Shown here piece after piece: positions 53,430 to 61,803 of a DNA stretch of 64,000 nt. This DNA is from UBA6059 sp040219045 (lineage in GTDB: Bacteria > Bacteroidota > Bacteroidia > Cytophagales > Cyclobacteriaceae), in NCBI GenBank assembly GCA_965229505.1, contig OZ245881.1, forward strand, positions 186,001-250,000, given 5' to 3'. Within the stretch, counting starts at the first letter, position 1, and each line of letters opens with the position of its first letter. The notes under the pieces are model-generated. The model ran no database searches. It was not told where the DNA came from and saw only the letters and a list, made by a program, of their open reading frames with translations. The position numbers and the translations under genes are program-made.

Positions 53430-54497
53430 ATGACTCAAAACTCTTTCAAAGCCTGGCTCAAAGAATGGTTTGACGCCATCCTTTTTGCGGTAGCAGTAGC
53501 CACACTGGTTAGGTGGTTGACGCTAGAAGCATTCGTAATACCTACCCCTTCAATGGAGAAATCCATGCTGGTTGGGGACTACCTATTTGTAAGCAAACTC
53601 CACTACGGCACGCGTATACCCAAGACTCCTTTGCAAGTGCCTCTTACACACCAATTCATTTGGGGTACCAAGATACCCTCCTACGTCGACTGGATCGAGC
53701 TCCCCTACTACAGGCTTCCCGGATTTAGCGAGGTAAAGCGTAATGAGCCTGTGGTGTTCAACCTCCCTCACGAACATGAGTATCCCGACGATCTCAAGAC
53801 CTTCTATGTCAAAAGATGTGTGGCTATCCCGGGTGATACGCTGAACATAGATGATCAGCAGATCTATATCAACGGGACACCCCAGGAGACAAAGGGAATC
53901 CACCAAACCTCTTATCTAATCGTCACGAATACTCAGATCAACGAGCGGATATTTGACCAATATAATATCAGGGATTTCTACAAAGTAAATAAAGGGTATG
54001 TGGTTCATATGCCTATGGAGACTGTTTCGGAGATTGAGGCATTGGAATTCGTAGATGGGGTCGAACCCATCCAATACAATCAGCGGATAGTTCAGTCCAA
54101 TGTCTTCCCTAATGACGGAAGTACTCGCTGGACGATTGACAACTTTGGCCCGCTGTATATGCCTAAGGCTGGTGATCAAATCGAGCTCACTCCCGAAAAC
54201 ATTTCGCTCTATCAGGACGCTATCATCTACTATGAGGACAATGAAAATGTGGCCATAGATGAGTCAGGCGTCTATATTGATGGAGAAAAGGTGGATACCT
54301 ACACCTTCAATCAAGGGTACTATTGGATGATGGGTGACAACCGTCACAACTCTCTGGATGCTCGCTACTGGGGTTTCGTACCAGAAGATCATATTGTCGG
54401 TAAGCCGCTGTTCGTATTCTTCTCTGTCGAAGAAGGCCCATGGTACACCTTTCCACTTCGTGTTCGCTGGTCGCGCCTCTTCAAGCTGTTCGAATGA
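53430..54497 (+). CDS. lepB: Signal peptidase I
   Basis: 355 residues. Catalytic dyad Ser41 (IPTPSMEKSM) and Lys128 (FYVKRCVAIPGDT); membrane anchor about 13-32. The conserved box E, GDNRHNSLDARYWGFV, is at the C-terminal side. Longer than E. coli-type core because of an inserted loop of about 100 residues before box E (about 150-245), as in many Bacteroidota. It abuts the M23 gene with no gap and overlaps the deacetylase by 4 bp. Confidence 0.95.
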   Translation: MTQNSFKAWLKEWFDAILFAVAVATLVRWLTLEAFVIPTPSMEKSMLVGDYLFVSKLHYGTRIPKTPLQVPLTHQFIWGTKIPSYVDWIELPYYRLPGFSEVKRNEPVVFNLPHEHEYPDDLKTFYVKRCVAIPGDTLNIDDQQIYINGTPQETKGIHQTSYLIVTNTQINERIFDQYNIRDFYKVNKGYVVHMPMETVSEIEALEFVDGVEPIQYNQRIVQSNVFPNDGSTRWTIDNFGPLYMPKAGDQIELTPENISLYQDAIIYYEDNENVAIDESGVYIDGEKVDTYTFNQGYYWMMGDNRHNSLDARYWGFVPEDHIVGKPLFVFFSVEEGPWYTFPLRVRWSRLFKLFE

Positions 54498-55441
54498 TAA
54501 AATCACTCATCGCCTTCCTTATTGGCACTGCTGCTGCCATCAGCCTCCATGGTCAGACGTCTAAGCAGATGGCCATCACCATAGATGATTTACCCATGGC
54601 CGCCCTGGAGCAAGACGATTCGATCAGGCTTCAAATGAACCTTGACCTCCTCTCCCACCTATCGGAATATGAGGTGCCTGCCATTGGCTTTGTCAATGAG
54701 CAGAAGCTGTATAATGATAATGGAGCAATCGTACCTATCCGTCGACAAATGCTCGTCGAGTGGATGGAGGCAGGTCTTGAGCTGGGCAATCATACCTATT
54801 CCCACCCTGACTACAACTCCCTTGAGCCGGAGCAGTTCTTCGAAGAGATCGTGAAAGGCGAAGAGGTCACCAGAGCGCTCATGTCCGCTGATCAGAAAGA
54901 GCTCAAGTATTTCCGACATCCTTTCCTTCATCGAGGAGACACTCAAGAGAAGGTGGATGCACTCGAGGACTTCCTATCGGAAAAAGGCTATACCGAAGCA
55001 CCCGTCACCATCGACAACTCCGAGTGGATCTTTGCCAGAGCATATGAGCTTGCCCTTCAAGCCGACGACCAGCTCATGGCTGACCGCATCGGCAACTCCT
55101 ACATCGCCTATATGATGGACAAGACTGTTTTCTTCGAACGAAATGCTCAAGCGCTTTTCGATAGGCCCATCAGCCAGACCTTGCTGATCCATGACAACTT
55201 CCTGAATGCTCATTTTCTGGGAAAACTATTGGCTGCACTACAGTCATCTGGATATGAATTCATTAGCCTGGCCGAAGCGTTGGAAGACCCTGCCTACACT
55301 TCAGAGGATAAGATGGTTACACGAGGTGGTATCACCTGGCTCCATCGCTGGGCTGTAACGAAAGGTGTAGATAAAAGTTTCTTTGCTGGCGAGCCGAGCT
55401 GTCCTCAGTTTGTTCAGGACTATGCGGGGATTGTGGAGTAG
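54494..55441 (+). CDS. Secreted polysaccharide deacetylase
   Basis: 315 residues from ATG 54494 (overlaps the lepB stop as ATGA). Signal peptide ends near HGQ. NodB domain: Asp31 and Asp32 of TIDDLP and His100-x3-His104 in NHTYSH. The later motif RHPFLHRG also fits. Expected to remove N-acetyl groups from peptidoglycan or another polymer. With the M23 peptidase and lepB it completes an envelope-processing operon controlled by PadR. Confidence 0.85.
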   Translation: MIKSLIAFLIGTAAAISLHGQTSKQMAITIDDLPMAALEQDDSIRLQMNLDLLSHLSEYEVPAIGFVNEQKLYNDNGAIVPIRRQMLVEWMEAGLELGNHTYSHPDYNSLEPEQFFEEIVKGEEVTRALMSADQKELKYFRHPFLHRGDTQEKVDALEDFLSEKGYTEAPVTIDNSEWIFARAYELALQADDQLMADRIGNSYIAYMMDKTVFFERNAQALFDRPISQTLLIHDNFLNAHFLGKLLAALQSSGYEFISLAEALEDPAYTSEDKMVTRGGITWLHRWAVTKGVDKSFFAGEPSCPQFVQDYAGIVE

Positions 55442-55482
55442 CAATGTCTGATTTGACAATGAATTCAGCTATCTCGCCTGCC

Positions 55483-55515
55483 AACTTTCCAAAAGTTCAG
55501 AACTTTTGGAAAGTT
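55483..55515. repeat. Dispersed palindrome, copy 2
   Basis: AACTTTCCAAAAGTT (55483-55497) pairs fully with AACTTTTGGAAAGTT (55501-55515) around CAG: 15-bp stem. Same unit as 19435-19463, circularly permuted. It lies between the deacetylase and the PIN-toxin 3' ends. Confidence 0.7.
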
Positions 55516-55536
55516 CGAACCTCGAATCATCTCAAC

Positions 55537-55908
55537 TCACACTGCAATAAACTCAAAATCGTACTGCTGGATATATCGATCCGAAGTGACGAGAGGAATT
55601 CCCTCTACAATAGATTGAGCGATAAGCATACGATCAAAAGGGTCGCGGTGGATTAGAGGAAGCTCTAATGTCGCCTCGGCATGGGAAGAAAAAAATGGAA
55701 TCTCAATCATCTGCCCAGAAGAGAATAATTCTTGGTACCTCGGATCTCTGGACAGTTTTCCTATATGTCTTTTTTGTTGAATCTCGAAGCAGCTAATGCT
55801 GCTTAGGTACAACTCACAAGAGTTTAATAATTCACTGAGTTTAGTTGATAATCTCGGATCATTGTAAGAAGCCCAAAGAAAAGCGTGGGTATCAAGGAGA
55901 ATTCTCAT
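55537..55908 (-). CDS. PIN-domain ribonuclease toxin (VapC-like)
   Basis: 123 residues from ATG 55908. Four acidic catalytic residues are present: Asp6 (LLDTHAFLW), Glu42 (FEIQQ), Asp92 (DPFDRML) and Asp110 (VTSDRYI). Such toxins cut RNA, often tRNA or rRNA, when the antitoxin is lost. It is the second gene of a pair with the Phd-type antitoxin and overlaps it by 17 bp. A longer start at 55983 would run far into the antitoxin gene. Confidence 0.9.
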   Translation of the reverse strand: MRILLDTHAFLWASYNDPRLSTKLSELLNSCELYLSSISCFEIQQKRHIGKLSRDPRYQELFSSGQMIEIPFFSSHAEATLELPLIHRDPFDRMLIAQSIVEGIPLVTSDRYIQQYDFEFIAV

Positions 55909-56161
55909 CTTCAGGAAAGAGTTTGGAATTTGTGAATAGCTCTTCAATCTCCTTATTCGTCTCTGGACTATCCCAATCGTCATCTAGCGGTCCTTGATCT
56001 GCCCATATCCCTATGGGGAAAGGTTTTTTCTGCTTCTTGTGAGGAATCAGCTCCGCTACGATCACTTTTCCCTTGGCTATGTAGACCGTCTCGCCTTCCT
56101 GTACCTCGTTGAGGATTTTGGAGAGGTTGGTCTTAGCCTCATGTACTTTATAGGTTTTCAT
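55892..56161 (-). CDS. Phd/YefM-family antitoxin
   Basis: 89 residues. It has the N-terminal DNA-binding Phd/YefM fold (KTYKVHEAKTNLSKILNEV, VYIAKGKVIVAELIPH) and an acidic C-terminal tail (DDDWDSPETNKEIEELF) that should neutralise the PIN toxin. Its start codon lies inside a 37-bp perfect palindrome, the likely operator for autoregulation of the pair. Confidence 0.9.
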   Translation of the reverse strand: MKTYKVHEAKTNLSKILNEVQEGETVYIAKGKVIVAELIPHKKQKKPFPIGIWADQGPLDDDWDSPETNKEIEELFTNSKLFPEDENSP

Positions 56162-56191
56162 TACTTAGCTAAGTTAGCTAAGTAATGAAAA
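56155..56191. promoter_or_regulatory. 37-bp perfect palindrome, probable toxin-antitoxin operator
   Basis: Arms of 18 bases (TTTTCATTACTTAGCTAA and its complement) around a central G, without any mismatch. Inside it the half-site TTAGCTAA is repeated twice. It covers the antitoxin start codon (56159-56161), so it could also form an mRNA hairpin hiding that start. Confidence 0.75.
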
Positions 56192-56199
56192 TAATGCAA

Positions 56200-57564
56200 T
56201 TACCTTCTAATCACCTCACTTGGAAAGACAACCAGACTTTCATTGCCATCTTTACCTACTGAGGCTACTCCAAACAGGAAGTTGTCGATGACGATACCCT
56301 CTAGTGTGTACTCCGTTACATCAGCAGGGACGTAACGGCTATACTGCCATTGCGCTTCGGTCGTCTCTCTCCAGTAGACCTTGTAACCAGCGAGATTTTT
56401 AGCCTCGACGGGCTCCCAAGCCAAAATAGTGCTCGGGCGCACTGCGCCCCCTATACTCACCTTTGCAGGCTGTGGTGGCGCCCAGGCAATTCCTGCCAGA
56501 TTGATGGCGTTGACAGCTGTCATCTTAGCATTGTAGTCAAAGTCGACCTTTTCGATCACATCACCATACTTGATACCATCTTCTGTTCGCAGATCTTGGT
56601 GCTGGCGCTCATATTGCTCATGCGTCTCCATGATCCGAATGCCTGCAAAACCAGCATCATTGAACGGGCGGTGATGTCCTCCTCTACCAAATCGATCCAG
56701 ACGATACACCATCATCGGCTTCATCTCCGGCATGTAAGTGCTCGTCATGCGATGGACGTATCGCGCAAGCTGACGAGAGACGCCATCCACTTCCCCACCA
56801 TAGAATCTTCTGCGCTGGCGCGTGCTATCCGGCTCAGTCACAGGGGTTGGTTCGGAGAATATTCTGAAAGAACGGTTATCGATCACCCCATCGATCCCCT
56901 CAATGTTACCAATCATATCATTGTTGATGACACCTACGATATCCCAGCCTTCTTCCTTCGCCATCTGCGCCATGAATTTGCCTCCGTAAAGCCCCTGCTC
57001 CTCACCAGACAGACCTACGTAGATCACACTCGTCGGAAACTTGTATTTCGTTAGAATCCTCGCAGCTTCGATGGCACCTGCCATACCTGAGGCATTGTCA
57101 TTGGCTCCAGGAGAGTCGTCAGTGTAGTTGGTAGGATCGGAGATCCGCGAGTCGATATCACCGCTCATGATGATGTACCTATCGGGAAATTCTGTCCCTC
57201 GCTGGATCGCAATTACGTTGACGATTTCCACGTCTTTTACGATCCTGGAGTTGTCGCCCTCTTTGACCAAAGTTCTGTGGAACGAGACCTCAAGGCAATC
57301 TCCACAGTCCGTTGATATCTTGTCAAACTCACTCTTGATCCATCTGCGTGCTGCACCGATTCCGCGAGTTTGTGATACCGTATCCGAAAGGGTGTGTCGC
57401 GTACCAAAGCCCACCAGCTTCTGAACATCCTGCTCTAAGCGATCAGGGGATGCTGCATTGATGATATCATACATGCGCAAATCGAATTGTGGTGGCACCT
57501 GCGCATAAGCAGCAATGCTGAAAGCTACCACGAGAAGGGAAAGTCCTGTAATCCTGAATTTCAT
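56200..57564 (-). CDS. M28-family metallopeptidase with C-terminal FN3-like domain
   Basis: 454 residues with a signal peptide (to AYAQ). Metal and catalytic motifs: SGDIDSR (136-141), DDSPGANDNASG (149-160), SGEEQG (186-191), INNDMIGN and GRGGHHRPFNDAGFAGIRI. The usual GHxDS is GDIDS, so the first His ligand is Asp136 (see findings). A C-terminal domain (about 365-450) resembles fibronectin type III. Secreted or periplasmic peptidase or aminopeptidase; substrate unknown. Confidence 0.85.
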   Translation of the reverse strand: MKFRITGLSLLVVAFSIAAYAQVPPQFDLRMYDIINAASPDRLEQDVQKLVGFGTRHTLSDTVSQTRGIGAARRWIKSEFDKISTDCGDCLEVSFHRTLVKEGDNSRIVKDVEIVNVIAIQRGTEFPDRYIIMSGDIDSRISDPTNYTDDSPGANDNASGMAGAIEAARILTKYKFPTSVIYVGLSGEEQGLYGGKFMAQMAKEEGWDIVGVINNDMIGNIEGIDGVIDNRSFRIFSEPTPVTEPDSTRQRRRFYGGEVDGVSRQLARYVHRMTSTYMPEMKPMMVYRLDRFGRGGHHRPFNDAGFAGIRIMETHEQYERQHQDLRTEDGIKYGDVIEKVDFDYNAKMTAVNAINLAGIAWAPPQPAKVSIGGAVRPSTILAWEPVEAKNLAGYKVYWRETTEAQWQYSRYVPADVTEYTLEGIVIDNFLFGVASVGKDGNESLVVFPSEVIRR

Positions 57565-57711
57565 AGGTTATTCTATTTTGTCTTGATAGAAAGTCTTGTA
57601 AGATAATGAAAGCCGTGAATGACCAAACTTGTTATTCCGCTAGTGGAAAAATCAAAGGATGATAGCATATGGCGGTGTTAGTATCAGTTTATCTAGCTTC
57701 CTAAGTTAAAG

Positions 57712-57851
57712 AAAAACCCACCTCTGTATCTCCTCCCAGGAGGAGACTTCACTGCAAATCGATGAAACATAAAACAAAGAGTTCATTCTCTCTTCATACG
57801 TATCAATTCCCCTCCTTGGAGCGGTTCGACGGTTCGAGGAGAGGGGTGGGT
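57712..57851. repeat. Type A element, reference copy
   Basis: About 140 bp, ends ACCCACCTCT...AGGGGTGGGT as inverted termini, with an inner hairpin TCTCCTCC-CA-GGAGGAGA. The other full copies are at 58301-58442, 58660-58800 and 61400-61541. Half copies at 59021-59066 and 61762-61807 end at the stop codons of the two TPR genes. Looks like a non-autonomous palindromic repeat. Confidence 0.75.
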
Positions 57852-57882
57852 ACTGTGGAGGCAGCTTTCCACCCACCAGTTA

Positions 57883-57955
57883 CCCCGTCAGGGGTCTTAT
57901 ACGTGCGGTAGTCCTTTTTCTTCTGATGGGATAAGATGCCTACGGCATGACGGGG
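57883..57955. repeat. Type B element, reference copy
   Basis: 73 bp, CCCCGTCAGGGGTCTTATAC at one end and ATAAGATGCCTACGGCATGA-CGGGG at the other, forming inverted ends. Exact-length copies at 58112-58184, 58832-58904, 61100-61172, 61573-61645 and 63841-63913; a diverged copy at 58470-58543 and a hybrid starting near 61325. Confidence 0.75.
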
Positions 57956-58012
57956 ATGGCGAGATTAGTACTCTATACTGACAATCTCAATTATAAAATC
58001 ATAAGCTCGTCA

Positions 58013-58080
58013 TGTCACTCTGAGCTCGTCGAAGAGTGCGTGCGCAGTAAGAAAAGTGGTTCGACAGGCTCACCATGACA
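58013..58080. repeat. Type C element, reference copy
   Basis: 68 bp imperfect palindrome: TGTCA, TGAGC and GTCGAA on the left pair with TTCGAC, GCTCA and TGACA on the right. Second copy at 61230-61297; a third begins at 63971 and is cut by the window end. The motif TTCGACAGGCTCACCATGAC is a dispersed repeat familiar from Bacteroidota genomes. Confidence 0.75.
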
Positions 58081-59020
58081 GGTGTGGAAACAGCTTTCCA
58101 CCAACCAGTCACCCAGTCAGGGGTCTTATACGCGCGGCAGTCCTTTTTCTTCTGTTGGGATAAGATGCCTACGGCATGACGGGGTGGCTAGATTAGCAGT
58201 CAACCTGGACAATCTCCCTGGTGTTGGCTTCTCAACTTCACCTGTATTTTAGTCACTCAGAGTTCTCTGCGAGTAACTCTGAGGCGAGGGAATGCTCAAA
58301 AAAAACCCACCTCTATATCTCCTCCAAGGAGGAGACTTGTCACTGCAAATTGATGAAACACAAAACAAAGTGTTCATTCTCTCTTCATACGTATCAAATC
58401 CCCTCCTTGGAGCGGTTCGACGGTTCGAGGTGAGGGGTGGGTGCTGTGGAAACAGCTTTCCACCAGTCACCCCGCTAGGGGTCTTGTACGCGCGGTAGTT
58501 TCACGTATCTCTTCGAGTATAAGATGCCTACGGCCTGACGAGGTAGCGAGATTAGCAGTCAACCTGGACAATCACCTTGGTGTTGGCTTCTCAGGGTCAC
58601 CAGTGTTTTAGTCACTCAGAGTTCTCTGCGAGTAACTCTGAGGAAAGAGAAGGCTCAAGAAAAACCCACCTCTATATCTCCTCCCAGGAGGAGACTTCAC
58701 TGCATCTTGACAAAATATAAAAACAATGAGTTCAATATATCCTTGAACGTAGCAACTCCCCTCCTCGGAGCGGATCGACGGTTCGAGGAGAGGGGTGGGT
58801 ACTGTGGAGGCAGCTTTCCACCCACCAGTCACCCAGTCAGGGGTCTTATACGCGCGGCAGTCCTTTTTCTTCTGTTGGGATAAGATGCCTACGGCATGAC
58901 GGGGTGGCTAGATTAGCAGTCAACCTGGACAATCTCCCTGGTGTTAGCTTCTCAGCGTCACCAGTACTTTAGTCACTCAGAGTTCTCTTCGAGTAACTCT
59001 GAGGAGAGGGAATGCTCAAG

Positions 59021-61761
59021 AAAAACCCACCTCTGTATCTCCTCCCGAGAGGAGACTTGTCCCTACAAACTCGGCTCTGCCTTCTCCTGCGCGCTGATAT
59101 TCATGCGCATGCGGGTGAGTTTCTTATCCAGCTCATCCATCATGGCTTTGAACTCCGGCTCCCGATGGATGCTTTTTAGAGTACGAGTCGTCATGCAATC
59201 AGTCCGATCTATGAATCCCAGGTCAATGGCCTTGCGCAACCAGCGCAGTGCTTCGGCCTTTTCCTCAAAGATGGCATAACAATTTGAAATATTAGCAGCA
59301 ACATAAGAGTCATCACTATCTTGAGCCTGGTTTATCAGGTTCTCCAGTACCGGTTCTACCCAGGTTCGTGCCGAGTCCTGCTGACCTGCCTCCCAAAGCA
59401 AGAAACCCACTCCCACGGAGACAGAATAATTAAATACCGGATCAAAGTCGTCACCGGCCATGGCCTGTCGGGCATAGTGGTAGAAAAGTGCCGTATCCAC
59501 ATTTATGGCAACATTTGCTGCCATTTCATTGAGATAAGCATCGGCAGGGTCCACGGCCACCAGGCTTTCCAAGTGCTGTTTGGCTTTCTCGGTTTGCCTC
59601 TGCACACCATACAAAAAGGCAAGTCGGTAATGGGTATTATAATCCCTTGGATAGAGTGCAAGCGCTTGCTGAAAAGCCTGCTTGGCTTCTTCGTACATGT
59701 CCAACACCAAATAATTTCCACCCAGATTAGAATAGTTCCTGAAATTCAGCGGATTGATTCGGATGTTTTTTTTATCTAATTGTATCGCTTCATCCACCCG
59801 GCCGGTGTTCGTCAGAATAATGGCTAGATTGCCTATGGCAGGGTCATAGTTTGTGTTGAGATTGATGGCTTGTTGGTATTTTTCTATCGCCTGATCATAG
59901 TCGCCTTTCAATTGATGTCCCAATCCCCACGCCTTGTATGCTTCTGCACTTGTAGGGTTAATTTTCACTGCTTTTTCTCCCAGAGCAAGAGCAGAATCTA
60001 CATAATCATAGGATAGAAAAGCCATACCCATGGGACTTCCCTGACAGTATGCATCTGCCAGCCCTGCATAGGCCAAGGCAAAACGGGGATCGAGTGCCAT
60101 GGCTTCTTTGAAGTAGGTAATGGCGCGCTTCATGGCCTCTGGCTCGTAGCTATAGTATTCTTCCCGCCCTTTCAAGTAGATGTTGTAGGCGGCTATGTTA
60201 TCCGTAGGGGTCTGAGCGAGTTTTTCTTTTTCTTGCGGGGAAAGACGTGCTTGTAGCTTGGTGGCCACCTCCTCCGCCACCTGCGTCTGTATCGCAAAGA
60301 TGTCGTCCATGCGCTTGTCGAAGTTCTCTGCCCATTCTTGCTCTTCGGGGTTTACCTGCACCAACTGGCAGCTAATCCGTAGCTGTTCTCCTGCCTTGCG
60401 GATACTCCCAGTAAGCAGGTAGCCTACGCCCAGCTCATTGCCAATCTGTTCGATGGTCTTGCCCTTCGTGTCATAGTCGCGTAGGGTGAAGTTGCTCAGA
60501 ACGCGTAGATCGCCTATCTGTGAGATGTGGTTGAGGATGTCCTCGGTCACCCCTTTGGCAAAGTAGGCATCTTCCTCCGAGCTCAGGTTTTCAAACGGCA
60601 GTACAGCGATGGACTTTTCAGGTGCCATTGGATCAGCTACTCCTGTGAAGTTGAAAACCCTATCGGCCACCAGTAGTACAATCGCCAGGGCCATGCCTCC
60701 AATAATAAATATGTTTAGTCGTTTACCCGTCTCTTTATAGACAGAGGTTTCTTCTGATACTTCGGTAGTTTTCTTAAATCCGGCGGGTGTCCATTCATAG
60801 ACGTAGGCGAAGATGACCCAAATCGGGAAGCCTCCAATCAAAGCATACAAGATGTATCGGATCGCAGAATCTGGAATACTGAAGGCAGGAAAAAGGATAT
60901 CCGCTACTTGCAATATCGCCCAACCAATCACGGCGTAGGAGATTGATGCCTTAATGACATTACGGCGCTGGAGTTCCTGGAGGAAATTGGTCATGCTGGT
61001 TAGGCTTTAGACGAAGATAGTTAAAAGTCCAAAAAGAGAGTTGACCTTTCGACAGGCTCACCATGACGGTTGTGGAAGCAGCTTTCCACCAACCAGTCAC
61101 CCCGTCAGGGGTCTTATACGTGCGACAGTCCTTTTCCTTCTGATGGTATAAGATGCCTACGGCTTGACGGGGATGGCGGGATTAGTACTCTATACTGACA
61201 ATCTCGATTATAAAATCATAAGCTCGTCATGTCACTCTGAGCTCGTCGAAGAGTGCGTGCGCAGTAAGAAAAGTGGTTCGACAGGCTCACCATGACAGGT
61301 GTGGAAACAGCTTTCCACCAGTCACCCCGTCAGGGGTCTTGTACGCGCGGCAGTTTCACGTTTCTCTTCGAGTAACGCTGACGAGAGGGAAGGCCCAAGA
61401 AAAACCCACCTCTGTTTCTCCTCCCAGGAGGAGACTTGTCACTGCAAATTGATGAAACATAAAACAAAGAGTTCATTAGCTCTTCATACGCATCAATTCC
61501 CCTCCTTGGAGCGGTTCGACGGTTCGAGGTTAGGGGTGGGTACTGTGGAGGCAGCTTTCCACCCACCAGTCACCCCGTCAGGGGTCTTATACGCGCGGCA
61601 GTCCTTTTCCTTCTGATGGTATAAGATGCCTACGGCATGACGGGGTGGCTAGATTAGCAGTCAACCTGGACAATCTCCCTGGTGTTGGCTTCTCATCGTC
61701 ACCAGTACTTTAGTCACTCAGAGTTCTCTGCGAGTAACGCTGACGAGAGGGAAGGCCCAAG
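59021..61761. repeat. 2741-bp tandem unit, copy 1
   Basis: The block from the half type A element through the TPR gene and its upstream repeats recurs at a fixed offset of 2741 bp (59021 to 61762; gene start 60994 to 63735). The upstream 240 bp (61021 onward and 63762 onward) are almost identical. The second copy runs off the window at 64000, so a further gene copy may follow. Confidence 0.8.
59063..60994 (-). CDS. Membrane-anchored TolB/FlgO-like protein with TPR repeats, copy 1
   Basis: 643 residues. Residues 1-120 are a membrane module (RRNVIKASISYAVIGWAILQ, helices near 12-36 and 45-66, then one near 94-113). It is followed by a FlgO/TolB-N-like domain (about 127-260, SIAVLPFENLSSEEDAYFAK) and TPR repeats (about 285-540). 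The same arrangement is seen in cyclase- or winged-helix-linked proteins of other bacteria, but no catalytic domain is present here. The stop codon lies inside a half type A repeat. Nearly identical to copy 2 for the first 280 residues (four differences) and clearly diverged after that. Confidence 0.85.
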   Translation of the reverse strand: MTNFLQELQRRNVIKASISYAVIGWAILQVADILFPAFSIPDSAIRYILYALIGGFPIWVIFAYVYEWTPAGFKKTTEVSEETSVYKETGKRLNIFIIGGMALAIVLLVADRVFNFTGVADPMAPEKSIAVLPFENLSSEEDAYFAKGVTEDILNHISQIGDLRVLSNFTLRDYDTKGKTIEQIGNELGVGYLLTGSIRKAGEQLRISCQLVQVNPEEQEWAENFDKRMDDIFAIQTQVAEEVATKLQARLSPQEKEKLAQTPTDNIAAYNIYLKGREEYYSYEPEAMKRAITYFKEAMALDPRFALAYAGLADAYCQGSPMGMAFLSYDYVDSALALGEKAVKINPTSAEAYKAWGLGHQLKGDYDQAIEKYQQAINLNTNYDPAIGNLAIILTNTGRVDEAIQLDKKNIRINPLNFRNYSNLGGNYLVLDMYEEAKQAFQQALALYPRDYNTHYRLAFLYGVQRQTEKAKQHLESLVAVDPADAYLNEMAANVAINVDTALFYHYARQAMAGDDFDPVFNYSVSVGVGFLLWEAGQQDSARTWVEPVLENLINQAQDSDDSYVAANISNCYAIFEEKAEALRWLRKAIDLGFIDRTDCMTTRTLKSIHREPEFKAMMDELDKKLTRMRMNISAQEKAEPSL

Positions 61762-61803
61762 AAAAACCCACCTCTGTATCTCCTCCCGAGAGGAGACTTG
61801 TCC
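60995..61803. repeat. Composite repeat region 2
   Basis: 809 bp between the two TPR genes, made of the same A, B, C and D elements as region 1: B at 61100-61172, C at 61230-61297, a B-like hybrid from 61325, A at 61400-61541, B at 61573-61645, D from about 61658 and a half A at 61762-61807. No gene or RNA seen. Any promoter for copy 1 must be in the first few tens of bases after 60994; I see no full consensus box. Confidence 0.85.

Larger units (their letters stand above)
57565..59062. repeat. Composite repeat region 1 (A, B, C and D elements)
   Basis: 1.5 kb without genes. After about 145 bp of unique DNA it consists of repeats: three full type A elements (57712-57851, 58301-58442, 58660-58800) and a half one (59021-59066), four type B (57883-57955, 58112-58184, 58470-58543, 58832-58904), one type C (58013-58080), and type D hairpin units beginning at 58198, 58556 and 58918. 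From 58198 the order D-A-B repeats with a period near 360 bp. Short open frames here come from the repeats and are not believable genes. Confidence 0.85.

Noticed and set aside
52730..53430. M23 gene as a normal secreted endopeptidase with signal peptide
   Set aside because: The hydrophobic helix is at residues 88-104, after an 80-residue charged domain, so it is a membrane anchor with a cytoplasmic N-terminus and not a cleavable signal.
56350..57054. 234-codon plus-strand frame inside the M28 gene
   Set aside because: Antisense to a peptidase with intact catalytic motifs; arginine- and histidine-rich reverse-frame composition.
57712..59062. CRISPR array
   Set aside because: Repeats are 70-140 bp imperfect palindromes with no regular short unique spacers, and no cas genes are present.
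61012..61033. Promoter of the TPR gene (TATCTTCG with a nearby TTTTGG on the minus strand)
   Set aside because: The -7 box has one mismatch and the -33-like box is about 10 nt away instead of 19, so the evidence is too weak to list.
61299..61616. Small protein-coding genes inside the intergenic repeats (for example frames reading SLERFDGSR)
   Set aside because: The same frames appear only where type A elements do, are broken or shifted in other copies, and have no start context.
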